Assembly (NCBI RefSeq): GCF_013133775.1
Contig: NZ_JABGBO010000005.1
Location: forward strand, 1 to 64,000
DNA from: Pelistega europaea
GTDB taxonomy: Bacteria; Pseudomonadota; Gammaproteobacteria; Burkholderiales; Burkholderiaceae_B
DNA length: 64,000 bases
Reading direction: 5' to 3'
Shown here: positions 8,635-17,465 of the stretch, in pieces
Position numbering within the stretch: the stretch's first letter is position 1
How the letters are laid out: every line of letters begins with the position of its first letter
Position numbers and translations under genes: made by a program
Notes under the pieces: generated by a model
What the model was told of the DNA's origin: nothing
The model's database searches: none
What the model saw: only the letters and a program-made list of their open reading frames with translations

Positions 8635-9665
8635 AACGCCCCTCTTTTGGTTGGAACGTTTTCTATTGCCTGCAACAAAAGAGGCATAAACTTAGGTAGC
8701 CCCCACTCTAAACTCAGCAAAGAACCATAAGATGTTGCCATAATAATTTCTGGATCAGTCAATGGTATATAGGATCCCCGACGGATGGCAGGAATAGCCC
8801 TAAAAAGAGAGATTTTATCCACCTCCTCTTTAATTTTTTGGTTATAAAACCAACTGATAACAATATCAACATCAAAAAACTTGTCTGCATTTTCTAAGCC
8901 AATATTGGCTGCAAAACTCCCTGGTCTTACAGAAAATTCTTTCACAGCAGGAAACAGCTTTAAACCTAAACTCATCAACATATCTACCCTAGGGTCTCCT
9001 GCTACATAAGAGGATAAATAAGATAATCGACTACCAGCATTGAGATAGGCAAAAGAATACCGCTGTAATTGAGGATATTGTTGTCTATAAAGAAGAAATA
9101 AATTGTGAATTTTCTGCTCTAACAAAACAGCTTCCTGTACTTTTCCTAGTGCCAACCCTGACAACCTAATTTGCTCTTGCCAAGGTGTTAACCAAGGCAA
9201 CTTAGGATGAGCGACCACAGGAACAAAACTGGAAAGTTGTCTAAATATATCCTCTGAAAATCCTGACTGAGGAGCCAAAATTAAGTCTGGCTTTAAAGAA
9301 ATAATTTTTTCAATATCCAATTCAGGATAAACAGGAATAATTTCAGGTAATGGAGCCCCAATTTGCTTGATTTTTTCCTTAAACCAAGGGAAGTAACCCT
9401 GCTTATCCCCTCCAAACACATGAGGCTCAATAGCAATAGGAACCACCCCTAAAGACAATGCAATATCCTCAGCTCCTGCTCCTAGAGCAATCACTCGTTT
9501 GGGAGGAGCATCAATAATGGTATTTCCCAAGGCACCTTGAATACGCACAGGAAATGCAGAAGCAGCCCCTTCATGCGAGTCACAACAAGCCACACTTGAG
9601 AAAGGAAACAGGAGACCTGCACCTAACAGGCCTCCTAAAGAATGACAAAACCGCCTTCTATCCAT
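8631..9665 (-). CDS. Periplasmic iron-siderophore binding protein (FecB/FhuD-like)
   Basis: This 344-residue class III solute-binding protein should carry ferric siderophore from the receptor to the permeases. The N-terminus MDRRRFCHSLGG, followed by a hydrophobic stretch, is Tat-like (R-R-x-F). SVACC at residues about 24-28 could be a weak lipobox, so the mature protein may be anchored. The fold markers are PKRVIALGAGAEDIALSLG near residue 60, and PDLILAPQSGFSEDIFRQL near 129. Its ATG shares one base with the stop of the receptor gene (9665). This receptor-first order is typical of a xenosiderophore uptake locus. The ligand cannot be told from sequence. Confidence 0.9.
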   Translation of the reverse strand: MDRRRFCHSLGGLLGAGLLFPFSSVACCDSHEGAASAFPVRIQGALGNTIIDAPPKRVIALGAGAEDIALSLGVVPIAIEPHVFGGDKQGYFPWFKEKIKQIGAPLPEIIPVYPELDIEKIISLKPDLILAPQSGFSEDIFRQLSSFVPVVAHPKLPWLTPWQEQIRLSGLALGKVQEAVLLEQKIHNLFLLYRQQYPQLQRYSFAYLNAGSRLSYLSSYVAGDPRVDMLMSLGLKLFPAVKEFSVRPGSFAANIGLENADKFFDVDIVISWFYNQKIKEEVDKISLFRAIPAIRRGSYIPLTDPEIIMATSYGSLLSLEWGLPKFMPLLLQAIENVPTKRGAL

Positions 9666-11857
9666 TAGAACTCATATTGAAAAGATGCTTGAATATTACG
9701 TGGTGCCCCATATTGGTATTGAGAGAACTGACCATTGTTTGTGTAATACTTCTTATCAAAGAGGTTATTAACACTCAACATTAATGTAGAGTGTTTATTG
9801 AACTTATAGCGAGCCATAAGATTCACAACGGCATAAGGTTTATAATCTATGGTGACGTTCTGACGGGAAGGATTAGTGACTTGACGCTCAGTATGACTGA
9901 ACCAATTCACCCCACCACCAATTGTTAAACCATCCAAAGATCCAGAGAACTTATAGGTTGTGAATAATTTAAAAATACGATTAGGCATTTCTAAGGAAAT
10001 TCTTTTCCCATCTTGATCTGTAGCGACAAAGCTGGTGAACCCCATCTGAACGTTCCAATTGTCTGTGATAGCCCCGACAACGTCGATATCAAAACCTCTT
10101 GTTTTAGCACCATCTACAGAGCGGTTAACTGCTTGTCCACTAGGCAATCTTGCTCCTGTCGGTACTGCTAGATTATCACGACGAGTCTCAAAAGCAGCGA
10201 CCGCAAAGCTAAGTCCTCCGTCAGCTAAAGTACCTTTAAACCCTAATTCGTAATTCTTTCCTATCACAGGGTCTAAATAACTACCGTTAGCATCCACCGC
10301 TGTTTGTGGTTGGAAAATATCAGTGTAACTTGTATAAACAGAGAAATTATCTGTCAATTTATAGCTTAAACCTAAATATTTAGATACCTGATTAAAACTA
10401 TTTTTATAGGGCGTAAAATAAGGGCCAAAACTTGTATCGCTCACCTTATAACGAGTGAGCCTTGCTCCTACCGTTAGAGCAAGCCTATCAGACAAGGAAA
10501 ACTCATTAATTCCAGAGATAGCATGCTGCGTAATTGTACCTGTTAACGCAGTAAATGCTCGTCCCTCCCACTGTGGTTCTGGAACATGGAAGTTAGAGGG
10601 ACGGAAATCCCCCCAAACAGAAGGCAATGTCCCCGCTACAGGTTTGTAGTAGTTATTATCATAATGATTACGGTTGAAATTATAATTAAAACGAGCAAAA
10701 TGCTGTCTTCCAAACAGCTCCCAAGGACCATTTAATTTAATGTCAAAGGTATCTTGTACCCTTTCGCCATCAATTTTCGACATAGTCGCTGTCGACAACC
10801 CTGTATTCGTCAAAGGATTAGGAGCCCCGTAAACATAAGAGTTCTTCAACGTTCTTTCACTCTTACTATGAGTATAATTAGTTTCTACCTTCCAACCATT
10901 ACTAAAACGATGAAATAAAGTTGCATAAAGATTGGTAGTAGTATAGGTGTCTCCCGCCCATGATGATGCTGTATTGGTAGAACGGTCATAATCTGTTAGT
11001 GAACCATCACTATAAAAAATCGGTAAGCCCCCTGATAATACAGCATCAGATTTATTATGTTGAATATCCCCTCCAACACTTAGTAATGTATTTGGACCTA
11101 AATCCGCTTCCAGCACGCCATAAAGCATATATCGTTTATTTTTATAGCGATCAAGAAAAGACTCTCTTGTCTGGTAAGAACCTACTAAACGCCCTCTGAC
11201 CGTTTTTGCTTCATTCAAACTACCTGATACATCCGCATCCAGACGATATAAATTCCACGAGCCTGCTGTTGCTTTAAGACTGCTTTGAAACTTTTCTGTG
11301 GGAGCTTTTCTTACCAGATTAATAGAAGCAGAAGGATTTCCTGGGCCGGTCATAAACCCCGTTGCCCCTCTTACTACTTCTACACGATCGAACATTGCCG
11401 AATCCATATGATTATCACCATAATTAAATCGTGTATCGTAGTAAGTAGTCACCCCATCATAAGAAACACTATTGACCACTTGACCTCTAGAAGTGATAGA
11501 AAAACGATCACTTTCATACTGCCCATAATTTAATCCCGTAGCATTGGCTACCACATCAATAACACGATTAAATTCTGGTTGATCTTGAATGCGTTGATGA
11601 GTAATCACACTAACCGATTGTGTCGTATCTTTTAACTCTTGAGGGATTCCCGTCGTGGAATATGTGACAGGAGCTAAATAGCTAGAACTCCCCTCTGTAG
11701 TAGCTGGTGACTTTGTACTTACTGTAGCCTCAATTACTTCCAATTGAGTAACTTCTGAATCACTCGACTCTTGGGCAATAACCTGACTAATAGGTAATGT
11801 TGAGGCACTCAGCAGTATTGCCGTACGTGCAAAATGATTTAAATGCAAAGGTTTCAT
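9665..11857 (-). CDS. TonB-dependent ferric-siderophore receptor (FhuE/FpvA type)
   Basis: This outer-membrane barrel imports ferric siderophore using TonB energy. I place the start at the ATG at 11857 (MKPLHLNHF), which has GGGAG six bases upstream. A longer TTG frame begins at 11869 without a ribosome site. That gives 730 residues with a signal peptide ending ISQVIA. A possible TonB box (EVTQLEVIEA) precedes the plug (IPQELKDTTQSVSVIT, DRVEVVRGATGFMTGPGNP). The barrel ends in the usual C-terminal aromatic (QYEF). The plug sequence resembles FhuE/FpvA-type receptors for hydroxamate or pyoverdine-like ligands. That substrate class is inferred. It is first in the operon behind a Fur-like box and a T14-containing promoter. 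Confidence 0.93.
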   Translation of the reverse strand: MKPLHLNHFARTAILLSASTLPISQVIAQESSDSEVTQLEVIEATVSTKSPATTEGSSSYLAPVTYSTTGIPQELKDTTQSVSVITHQRIQDQPEFNRVIDVVANATGLNYGQYESDRFSITSRGQVVNSVSYDGVTTYYDTRFNYGDNHMDSAMFDRVEVVRGATGFMTGPGNPSASINLVRKAPTEKFQSSLKATAGSWNLYRLDADVSGSLNEAKTVRGRLVGSYQTRESFLDRYKNKRYMLYGVLEADLGPNTLLSVGGDIQHNKSDAVLSGGLPIFYSDGSLTDYDRSTNTASSWAGDTYTTTNLYATLFHRFSNGWKVETNYTHSKSERTLKNSYVYGAPNPLTNTGLSTATMSKIDGERVQDTFDIKLNGPWELFGRQHFARFNYNFNRNHYDNNYYKPVAGTLPSVWGDFRPSNFHVPEPQWEGRAFTALTGTITQHAISGINEFSLSDRLALTVGARLTRYKVSDTSFGPYFTPYKNSFNQVSKYLGLSYKLTDNFSVYTSYTDIFQPQTAVDANGSYLDPVIGKNYELGFKGTLADGGLSFAVAAFETRRDNLAVPTGARLPSGQAVNRSVDGAKTRGFDIDVVGAITDNWNVQMGFTSFVATDQDGKRISLEMPNRIFKLFTTYKFSGSLDGLTIGGGVNWFSHTERQVTNPSRQNVTIDYKPYAVVNLMARYKFNKHSTLMLSVNNLFDKKYYTNNGQFSQYQYGAPRNIQASFQYEF

Positions 11858-11882
11858 AGACTCTCCCAAAAAAGAAAATGCA

Positions 11883-11901
11883 AATAATAATGATTTCTAT
11901 T
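11883..11901 (-). promoter_or_regulatory. Fur-like operator
   Basis: The 19-mer AATAATAATGATTTCTATT matches about 12 of 19 positions of the Fur consensus. It lies immediately downstream of the -10 element of the siderophore operon and 26 bases before the receptor ATG, where bound Fur would block transcription. Confidence 0.55.
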
Positions 11902-11904
11902 TCA

Positions 11905-11934
11905 AGTATAGTAAAATAAAAAAAAAAAAAACAA
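11905..11934 (-). promoter_or_regulatory. Siderophore operon promoter with a T14 tract in its spacer
   Basis: On the minus strand a -35 TTGTTT (11934-11929) and a -10 TATACT (11910-11905) are separated by 18 bases. Bases 11931-11918 are 14 consecutive Ts covering the end of the -35 and most of the spacer. A gain or loss of one T would change the spacing. Confidence 0.6.
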
Positions 11935-12088
11935 GACTACCTTTTTAGTCACTATCTCTTTTTTTAATTAACTCTTTGCATTAGACCGTGAATATCTAGG
12001 CTTTGACAGATTATGCTATACAAATAGCCATTCAATCAAAAACCATTTATAATCAAAACACTATCCATCCCCCTCATCAGGAGACAAC

Positions 12089-13285
12089 GTGCCGACAAAG
12101 TCCTCTACTTTACCACTGAGCGTAGCGATTATTCTAGCGGCGACGGTACCGCAATTTGGCATGAATATTATCACTCCGGCACTACCACAAATAGGGACTT
12201 TTTTCGGGGTGGATATTGATACGTTACCCTTGCTCATTACCTCATATCTTGCTGGCTATGCCATTGCCGTCTTATTCGCTGGCATCATGGCTGAGCGCTA
12301 TAATTTAAAGACGTTGCAGCTATGGACATCTTTTCTCTTTGCACTAAGTTCTATAGCGTGTTGCTATGCCCCTACTATGGAGATACTGCTAGGATTGCGG
12401 TTTATACAGGCATTACTAGGATGTGGGGTAACTGTCCTCGCTCGATTAATGGTCCAACGCACATATCCGAGTGAGCAACATATCGGTATTATTACCGCCC
12501 TTGCACTTGCTGTCGCCATATCTCCTGTGATTGCACCTGTAATTGGCGGAGTGTTAATTGAAAACAGTACATGGACATTACTTTTTTATGTTCTAGCCGC
12601 AATGGGAATACTAGCGGGTATACTTGTTTGGTGCTTTGTGCCTACCTTACCTGTCTCGGCACAAACTAACAAAGTCCCTATTCATTCTATTTTTCAGCAA
12701 TGCTTCCAATCCATAAAAGGATCAGATTTTTCGCTGTATTTGTGGTCAATCAGTCTAGTCTCCATGTCGCAGATTGCTTTTGTCTCTGCCTCTGCGAGTG
12801 TCATGCAAAATACATTGCAAATTTCTCCAAAATTCTATGGTTTGTTGCTTGCCATTATTGCAGTCGGGTTTGTCATTGGTACACAAATCACACGCACTCA
12901 AGTCCCCAAACACGGTCTACCCTTTATTTACAAAATAGCTGGCATTGTCTCTGCACTAAGTTGTATGCTGATGGCTAGTCTCACCCTACTCTACCCTACG
13001 CACTACCTTGGTCTCATACTGCCTATGTTTGGGATAATGCTAACCGTCGGTCTCATTGTTCCTGCCAGCCAAGCAGGATTGTTAAGAATAAAAACACTCT
13101 ACAGTGGCTATCTGGCCAGTCTTTTTTTCTTTAGCCAAATTATGTTGAGTACCCTATATGGCTCTATAAGCAAGCTCTTTGCTATTGAGACCGTATGGCA
13201 ACTCGCCATGTTTACGGTAATACCGAGTTTGGTCTTTTGCGGCGTTATTATGTTAAATATGAAGCGGTTGAGACAGTATAATTGA
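12089..13285 (+). CDS. MFS transporter, Bcr/CflA-like drug or metabolite exporter
   Basis: This 398-residue inner-membrane protein has about 12 hydrophobic segments and belongs to the DHA1/Bcr-CflA branch. The early motif NIITPALPQIGTFFGVD, the loop AGIMAERYNLKTLQLW and the segment GLRFIQALLGCGVTVLARL near residues 114-132 support this. The start is GTG at 12089 with CAGGAGA about six bases upstream. It is divergent from the siderophore operon across a 231-base gap, so the two may be co-regulated. Export of a siderophore or its derivative is possible but only inferred from position. A weak CCGTCT/AGACGG stem lies just after the stop, without a T-run. Confidence 0.85.
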   Translation: MPTKSSTLPLSVAIILAATVPQFGMNIITPALPQIGTFFGVDIDTLPLLITSYLAGYAIAVLFAGIMAERYNLKTLQLWTSFLFALSSIACCYAPTMEILLGLRFIQALLGCGVTVLARLMVQRTYPSEQHIGIITALALAVAISPVIAPVIGGVLIENSTWTLLFYVLAAMGILAGILVWCFVPTLPVSAQTNKVPIHSIFQQCFQSIKGSDFSLYLWSISLVSMSQIAFVSASASVMQNTLQISPKFYGLLLAIIAVGFVIGTQITRTQVPKHGLPFIYKIAGIVSALSCMLMASLTLLYPTHYLGLILPMFGIMLTVGLIVPASQAGLLRIKTLYSGYLASLFFFSQIMLSTLYGSISKLFAIETVWQLAMFTVIPSLVFCGVIMLNMKRLRQYN

Positions 13286-13372
13286 CCTGAAAAACCTAAC
13301 CGTCTAAGCACTTAAACAATAAGACGGCAGGACTACACTGTCGCCTGACCGATACTATACCATTTAACGAAT

Positions 13373-14746
13373 TTACAACAACGGTGCCATATACAGTGGC
13401 AAGAAAATAATTCCATCTTCTTTTTTTACATCTTTATCATGCAATACATATGGCGTCGCTATTTGTTGCTGATATTTTGTCATACACTTACGCAAAGAAG
13501 TCAAGGTATATCGTTGTCCCGATTTCACTTCGATTGGGATAATATTATGCCGGCTGGTGGTAACTGGCTTACTAATCAAAAAATCAATTTCCATTCTATT
13601 TTCAGCAGACTCTCGTGAATTGTCACTGAAAAAGTAAAGACGATGACCAGCGGCTCTTAACATCTGCGCAACAATATTCTCAACCAGCATTCCCTTGTTA
13701 ACCTCTAGCTTGTCAAACATCAGTTTACGATATAACGACTCGCTTACAATGCCTCTCTCATCAAAGGCGTGGCTGATAAGTAGCCCTGTATCACCCATGT
13801 AGCACTTCACTGTTGTTCTTTTTTCATTAAGCTTTAGACCTATACTAGGGGCGGTAGAGTTATAACAACAATTGATTATTCTGGCATCACTTAACCAAAA
13901 AAATGCCTGAGAATAGTCTCGCATTCTAGCTTCACTAGATAAATCTGCCAATTTAAATTTCTTCTCATGTTTTTGAAGCTGGCTAGGAAGTTCATCAAAA
14001 ATTGCTGAAACTTTAGTCTCCTGTCCATTAGCATACTTGCGAATATCATTTCGATAAAGTGTCAAAATATCTCTTTTCACTTCATCTACGCTATCAAAAT
14101 CTTGTGTTTGTAGATATTTTTCAATAGCTTGAGGCATTCCTCCTATGATGAGATAGCGACGAAAATAATCCATAGCTCGTCGATGAAATACATCACCCAT
14201 TTTTTCCGTTTTTAAGAATTTTTCTCGCATATAGGACATAAGATTATCTTCACCCATCGCCCACAAAAACTCCTCAAAATCCATTGGGTGCATTTCAATA
14301 GTCCTTTCTTCTGAGGGAATCATAATGTCTTTAACATTTTTTTGTATTGAAACTAATGAGCCTGTTTCTATGTAATCATATCGACGATCGGCGACAAAAT
14401 GCTTAATACCAGCCCTTGCCCTAGGGCAGAACTGTATTTCATCAAAGATGATAAGAGATTTTGCCTCGGAGGAAGAAGACTCACGCGGTATAAGTTTTTT
14501 CTTGAAATACAATTCTAAGTATGAAAAGAGCGTGTCCAGATCATCAAGATATAGTTCAAAAAACTCCATTACCTGAGGACTCACCTTGCTGAAATCAATC
14601 AAAATATAAGACTCATATTCTTGGCGGGCAAACATTTCAACAATGTAGCTTTTCCCTATACGACGAGCCCCCTCGATAAGAAGAGCGACTTCTCCCTTTC
14701 TTTTCTGCTTCCAATCTAATAGTTTTTGATATATCTTGCGTTTCAT
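13373..14746 (-). CDS. AAA-family ATPase with C-terminal DUF4143
   Basis: This 457-residue protein of the AAA_14/DUF4143 family is common as an accessory gene in host-associated bacteria, and its function is not established. Walker A is GARRIGKS near residue 25. The Walker B-like SLIIFDEIQFCPRA lies near residue 100. A C-terminal region (EIDFLISKP, IPIEVKSGQ near residues 390-415) looks like a PD-(D/E)XK-type nuclease fold. The start is ATG preceded by GGGGGAAG. Its upstream region carries four 33-bp repeats (14785-14903). The AT-rich repeats and isolated setting suggest horizontal acquisition. Confidence 0.85.
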   Translation of the reverse strand: MKRKIYQKLLDWKQKRKGEVALLIEGARRIGKSYIVEMFARQEYESYILIDFSKVSPQVMEFFELYLDDLDTLFSYLELYFKKKLIPRESSSSEAKSLIIFDEIQFCPRARAGIKHFVADRRYDYIETGSLVSIQKNVKDIMIPSEERTIEMHPMDFEEFLWAMGEDNLMSYMREKFLKTEKMGDVFHRRAMDYFRRYLIIGGMPQAIEKYLQTQDFDSVDEVKRDILTLYRNDIRKYANGQETKVSAIFDELPSQLQKHEKKFKLADLSSEARMRDYSQAFFWLSDARIINCCYNSTAPSIGLKLNEKRTTVKCYMGDTGLLISHAFDERGIVSESLYRKLMFDKLEVNKGMLVENIVAQMLRAAGHRLYFFSDNSRESAENRMEIDFLISKPVTTSRHNIIPIEVKSGQRYTLTSLRKCMTKYQQQIATPYVLHDKDVKKEDGIIFLPLYMAPLL

Positions 14747-14784
14747 TATCTTCCCCCTAAATATTCCTATCGTTATTCTTTATA

Positions 14785-14903
14785 TTACACGTTTTCAAGA
14801 TTATTTAAAAGCAAAATTTACACCTTTTCAAGATTATCAAAAATAAAAATTTACACGTTTTCGAGATTATAAAAATTAAAAATCTACACCTTTTCAAGGT
14901 TAT
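14785..14903. repeat. Four direct repeats, period exactly 33 bp
   Basis: Copies begin at 14785, 14818, 14851 and 14884. Each starts TTACAC or CTACAC, followed by a TTTTC-AAGATTAT core and an A-rich tail. The last copy is partial. They lie 39 bases and more upstream of the DUF4143 ATPase start, so they may hold its promoter or a repeated binding site. Each copy contains TTGAAA on the minus strand. Confidence 0.85.
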
Positions 14904-15036
14904 TGATATACCCATCCTATTTTCAAGACAACTGATAAAACTTCCCAATCTGTTCCCCCTACTCCATTGCAAAGATTACGCCGCTCATCAATTAAATAAT
15001 TAAAGCCTCCTTCGCACCCCTGCTCTTCCCAAACTC

Positions 15037-15056
15037 AAAAAAAAAAAAAAAAAAAA
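15037..15056. repeat. A20 homopolymer tract upstream of purM
   Basis: Twenty consecutive As lie in the purM leader region, about 25 bases upstream of a poor -35 and 48 bases upstream of an extended -10 (TGCTAAAAT at 15101-15109). It is likely hypervariable by slippage and sits roughly where an UP-like element would act. Confidence 0.8.
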
Positions 15057-15100
15057 CAATAACTTAGCGTAACTCCCTATCTCAAAAAAAGAACCCTTTA

Positions 15101-15109
15101 TGCTAAAAT
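15101..15109 (+). promoter_or_regulatory. Candidate extended -10 of purM
   Basis: TGCTAAAAT fits an extended -10 (TGn plus TAAAAT). The base composition at the -35 position (CTCAAA at 15081) is weak. The purM ATG is 72 bases downstream. Confidence 0.4.
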
Positions 15110-15180
15110 CCTCCTTGTCTTTTTGAATAAAGCAAAGATTTTCCCTCATCATCATTACCCCCATCTTATAGGAAACTATC

Positions 15181-16344
15181 ATGTCTGACATTTACAAAAG
15201 CTACGGTGTTTCATCAGGAAAAGAAGAAGTGCACGCCGCCATTAAGGTCATGAAACCAACCAGTCGTTCAGGTGCTTTTTGTCAGGCAGTCGCAATGGGT
15301 GATGACTATCATATTATCCACGCAGATGGTGCAGGGACAAAAGCCATCTTGGCTTATTTAGCCTACAAAGAAAACGGTGATGCCCGTGTTTTTGAAGATA
15401 TTGCCGTAGACTCTATTGTCATGAACACCGACGATATGCTTTGCACAGGCATCACTACAGACTTTTTGGTGAGTAATACAATCGGACGCAATGCACAACG
15501 CATTCCTCAAGAAGTCCTCTCTGCCATTATGCGAGGTTATCAACAATTTGCCGATAATATGGCTGATTTTGGTATCAATATACAACTTTGTGGAGGGGAG
15601 ACTGCGGATATAGGTGATTTGGTCTCAACTATTGTGGTGGACTCAACAGCTTTTGCAAAAATCCCTCAGAAAAATTTTATCGATGCCAGTACACTACGTC
15701 CCCAAAAAGAGGTGGTTATTGTCGGTTTGGCTTCTTTTGGACAATCCTCTTATGAGCAAAAAACCATTTCAGGCATTGGCTCTAATGGGTTTACAGTCGC
15801 CAGACATGAAACTTTGTGCAAAGACTATGCCCATCGCTTCCCAGAGACTTTTTCTAGTACATTGAACATTGAGCAAGTTTACAATGGTAAATATCACCTA
15901 TTTGATCAGGTAAACGGACAACAAACTGTCGCAGAGCTACTACTCTCCCCTTGCCGGACATACCTTCCTATTATGAAAACCGTCTACCAAGAATTAGGAA
16001 GTCATATTCTCTCTGTTATTCATAACACAGGAGGCGGATTAACAAAGTCCATTAATTTTGGACAAAATATTCGATATATCAAAGACAACCTTTTTGATTT
16101 ACCCTTTGTGTTTGAGCTTATCCAGTCCAATCAAGACATTTCCTTTAAAGAGCTATGGTCGATTTTTAACTGTGGACAGCGTTTAGAAATATATTGCGAG
16201 GCAACTTACGCTCAGACTATCATCGATGTAGCTAAACACTTTAACGTTGCAGCCCAAATTATTGGTCGCATAGAGCCTAGCGCATCCTCCAAAAATGAAG
16301 TACTCATCCAGTATAAGGGTAATGAAGTGCTGTATGCGAAATGA
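15181..16344 (+). CDS. purM: Phosphoribosylformylglycinamidine cyclo-ligase (AIR synthase), Bacteroidota-type
   Basis: PurM closes the imidazole ring in purine synthesis (FGAM to AIR, using ATP). The protein has 387 residues, against about 345-350 for the usual proteobacterial enzyme. Its signatures are those of the longer Bacteroidota form as I remember it: YGVSSGKEEVHAAI at the N-terminus, IHADGAGTKAILAY near 42, AVDSIVMNTDDMLCTG near 75, LCGGETADIGDLV near 138, and SGIGSNGFTVARHE near 196. The start is ATG with AGGAAA six bases upstream. The gene stands alone, between an accessory ATPase and the gmk operon, so acquisition by transfer is likely. A terminator follows at 16408-16429. Confidence 0.88.
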   Translation: MSDIYKSYGVSSGKEEVHAAIKVMKPTSRSGAFCQAVAMGDDYHIIHADGAGTKAILAYLAYKENGDARVFEDIAVDSIVMNTDDMLCTGITTDFLVSNTIGRNAQRIPQEVLSAIMRGYQQFADNMADFGINIQLCGGETADIGDLVSTIVVDSTAFAKIPQKNFIDASTLRPQKEVVIVGLASFGQSSYEQKTISGIGSNGFTVARHETLCKDYAHRFPETFSSTLNIEQVYNGKYHLFDQVNGQQTVAELLLSPCRTYLPIMKTVYQELGSHILSVIHNTGGGLTKSINFGQNIRYIKDNLFDLPFVFELIQSNQDISFKELWSIFNCGQRLEIYCEATYAQTIIDVAKHFNVAAQIIGRIEPSASSKNEVLIQYKGNEVLYAK

Positions 16345-16407
16345 TTACCCTACAAAGAGTAAGATATTGAGCATTCTTTAGTGCGAATACTCCTTAGCAC
16401 AAAAGAA

Positions 16408-16429
16408 TGTGCACAAAGCACAATTTTTT
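16408..16429 (+). terminator. purM terminator
   Basis: TGTGC-acaaa-GCACA is followed by A and six Ts. It is a short stem in the right place, 63 bases past the purM stop. Confidence 0.6.
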
Positions 16430-16443
16430 ACTTCAAAAAATCC

Positions 16444-16479
16444 AATACTCTTTTACCCTACTTCAAAAGGAGTATTTTT
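16444..16479 (+). terminator. Second stem-loop after purM
   Basis: AATACTC-TTTT pairs with AAAAGGAGTATT (one bulge), followed by more Ts. It backs up the first terminator and precedes the gmk promoter region. Confidence 0.5.
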
Positions 16480-16592
16480 CGCACAGCAAGTTTACTACCG
16501 CTTTCCCCTCTTTATACTCAATAAACAGAAAAAGCGGTAGAATGTAGCATTCACAATCTAACCATACCCATTTTTTCCGTAAAAGGTCATCT

Positions 16593-17225
16593 ATGAAGTA
16601 CCCTGGTAATGTTTTTATGGTTTCTGCCCCTAGCGGAGCGGGGAAATCAAGCCTTGTAAATGCTTTATTGCAGAAACACCCTAACATTCATCTATCAGTC
16701 TCCTGCACCACCCGTCCGCCTCGTCCAGGCGAGCAAGATGGTCGTGAATATCATTTTGTCACTGTTGATGAATTTGCCACTTGGCGAGATCAAAACAATC
16801 TTCTCGAATGGGCTGAGGTACATGGCAACTACTATGGCACACCACGTCCTTTTGTTGAGGAAAAGATTAAAAATGGGGAAAACATTTTGCTTGAAATCGA
16901 CTGGCAAGGTGCACGTCAAGTTCGCAAGCAATTTCCTGATATTATTGACATTTTTATTCTCCCTCCCTCTATTGAGGAGCTAGAAAAACGTCTACACAAT
17001 CGGGGACAGGATAGCGATGATGTCATTAAGCGACGTTTATTAGCGGCAAGTAGTGAAATTGCTCACGCAGATGAGTTCGAATATGTTATCATTAACGATT
17101 GCTTTGAAACAGCTTTAGCCCAGTTAGAGCAAATTGTCCTAACTGCTAGGTTACGTTACCCAAGTCAAGCAGTTAAAAACCATAAACTCTTTTCTGAGTT
17201 AGGCATATCATATATCTCCAAATAA
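16593..17225 (+). CDS. gmk: Guanylate kinase
   Basis: This 210-residue enzyme converts GMP to GDP with ATP. The P-loop is [16 protein letters not shown] near residue 11. The GMP-binding region is [18 protein letters not shown] near residue 37. The lid region [12 protein letters not shown] lies near residue 83. The length matches the family. The start is ATG preceded by AAGG. It heads a gmk-rpoZ-spoT cluster found in many beta- and gammaproteobacteria, with rpoZ only 15 bases downstream, linking GTP supply to (p)ppGpp metabolism. Confidence 0.97.
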   Translation: MKYPGNVFMVSAPSGAGKSSLVNALLQKHPNIHLSVSCTTRPPRPGEQDGREYHFVTVDEFATWRDQNNLLEWAEVHGNYYGTPRPFVEEKIKNGENILLEIDWQGARQVRKQFPDIIDIFILPPSIEELEKRLHNRGQDSDDVIKRRLLAASSEIAHADEFEYVIINDCFETALAQLEQIVLTARLRYPSQAVKNHKLFSELGISYISK

Positions 17226-17240
17226 TTTATAGGCATATCC

Positions 17241-17447
17241 ATGGCACGTATTACAGTTGATGATTGTTTAGAAAAAATTCCTAATCGCTTTGATTTAACT
17301 TTAGTAGCCACATATCGTGCACGCGAGTTATCTCAAGGACACCAACCACGCGTCGAAGTTAATCATGACAAACCTACGGTTTTGGCATTACGAGAAGTCG
17401 CCGAAGGAAAAACAGGTTTAGAGATGCTTCGCAAGGTGCCAACTTAA
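17241..17447 (+). CDS. rpoZ: RNA polymerase omega subunit
   Basis: The 68-residue omega subunit helps assemble RNA polymerase and contributes a ppGpp-binding site. The sequence begins [19 protein letters not shown] and contains [14 protein letters not shown], both hallmarks. [16 protein letters not shown] forms the C-terminal part. It lies between gmk and spoT with short gaps (15 and 18 bases), so it is almost certainly co-transcribed. Confidence 0.97.
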   Translation: MARITVDDCLEKIPNRFDLTLVATYRARELSQGHQPRVEVNHDKPTVLALREVAEGKTGLEMLRKVPT

Positions 17448-17465
17448 TCCTGATGGAGGTGGACC

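Noticed and set aside
11858-11869. TTG start four codons upstream of the TonB receptor ATG
   Set aside because: The ribosome site GGGAG lies between the TTG and the ATG, so the ATG at 11857 is the start.
13300-13327. Terminator after the MFS gene (CCGTCT/AGACGG)
   Set aside because: The stem is only six base pairs with a long loop and no T-run.
14785-14903. Plasmid-type replication iterons
   Set aside because: No Rep gene or plasmid context is present, and the repeats directly precede an ATPase gene, so a regulatory role is more likely.
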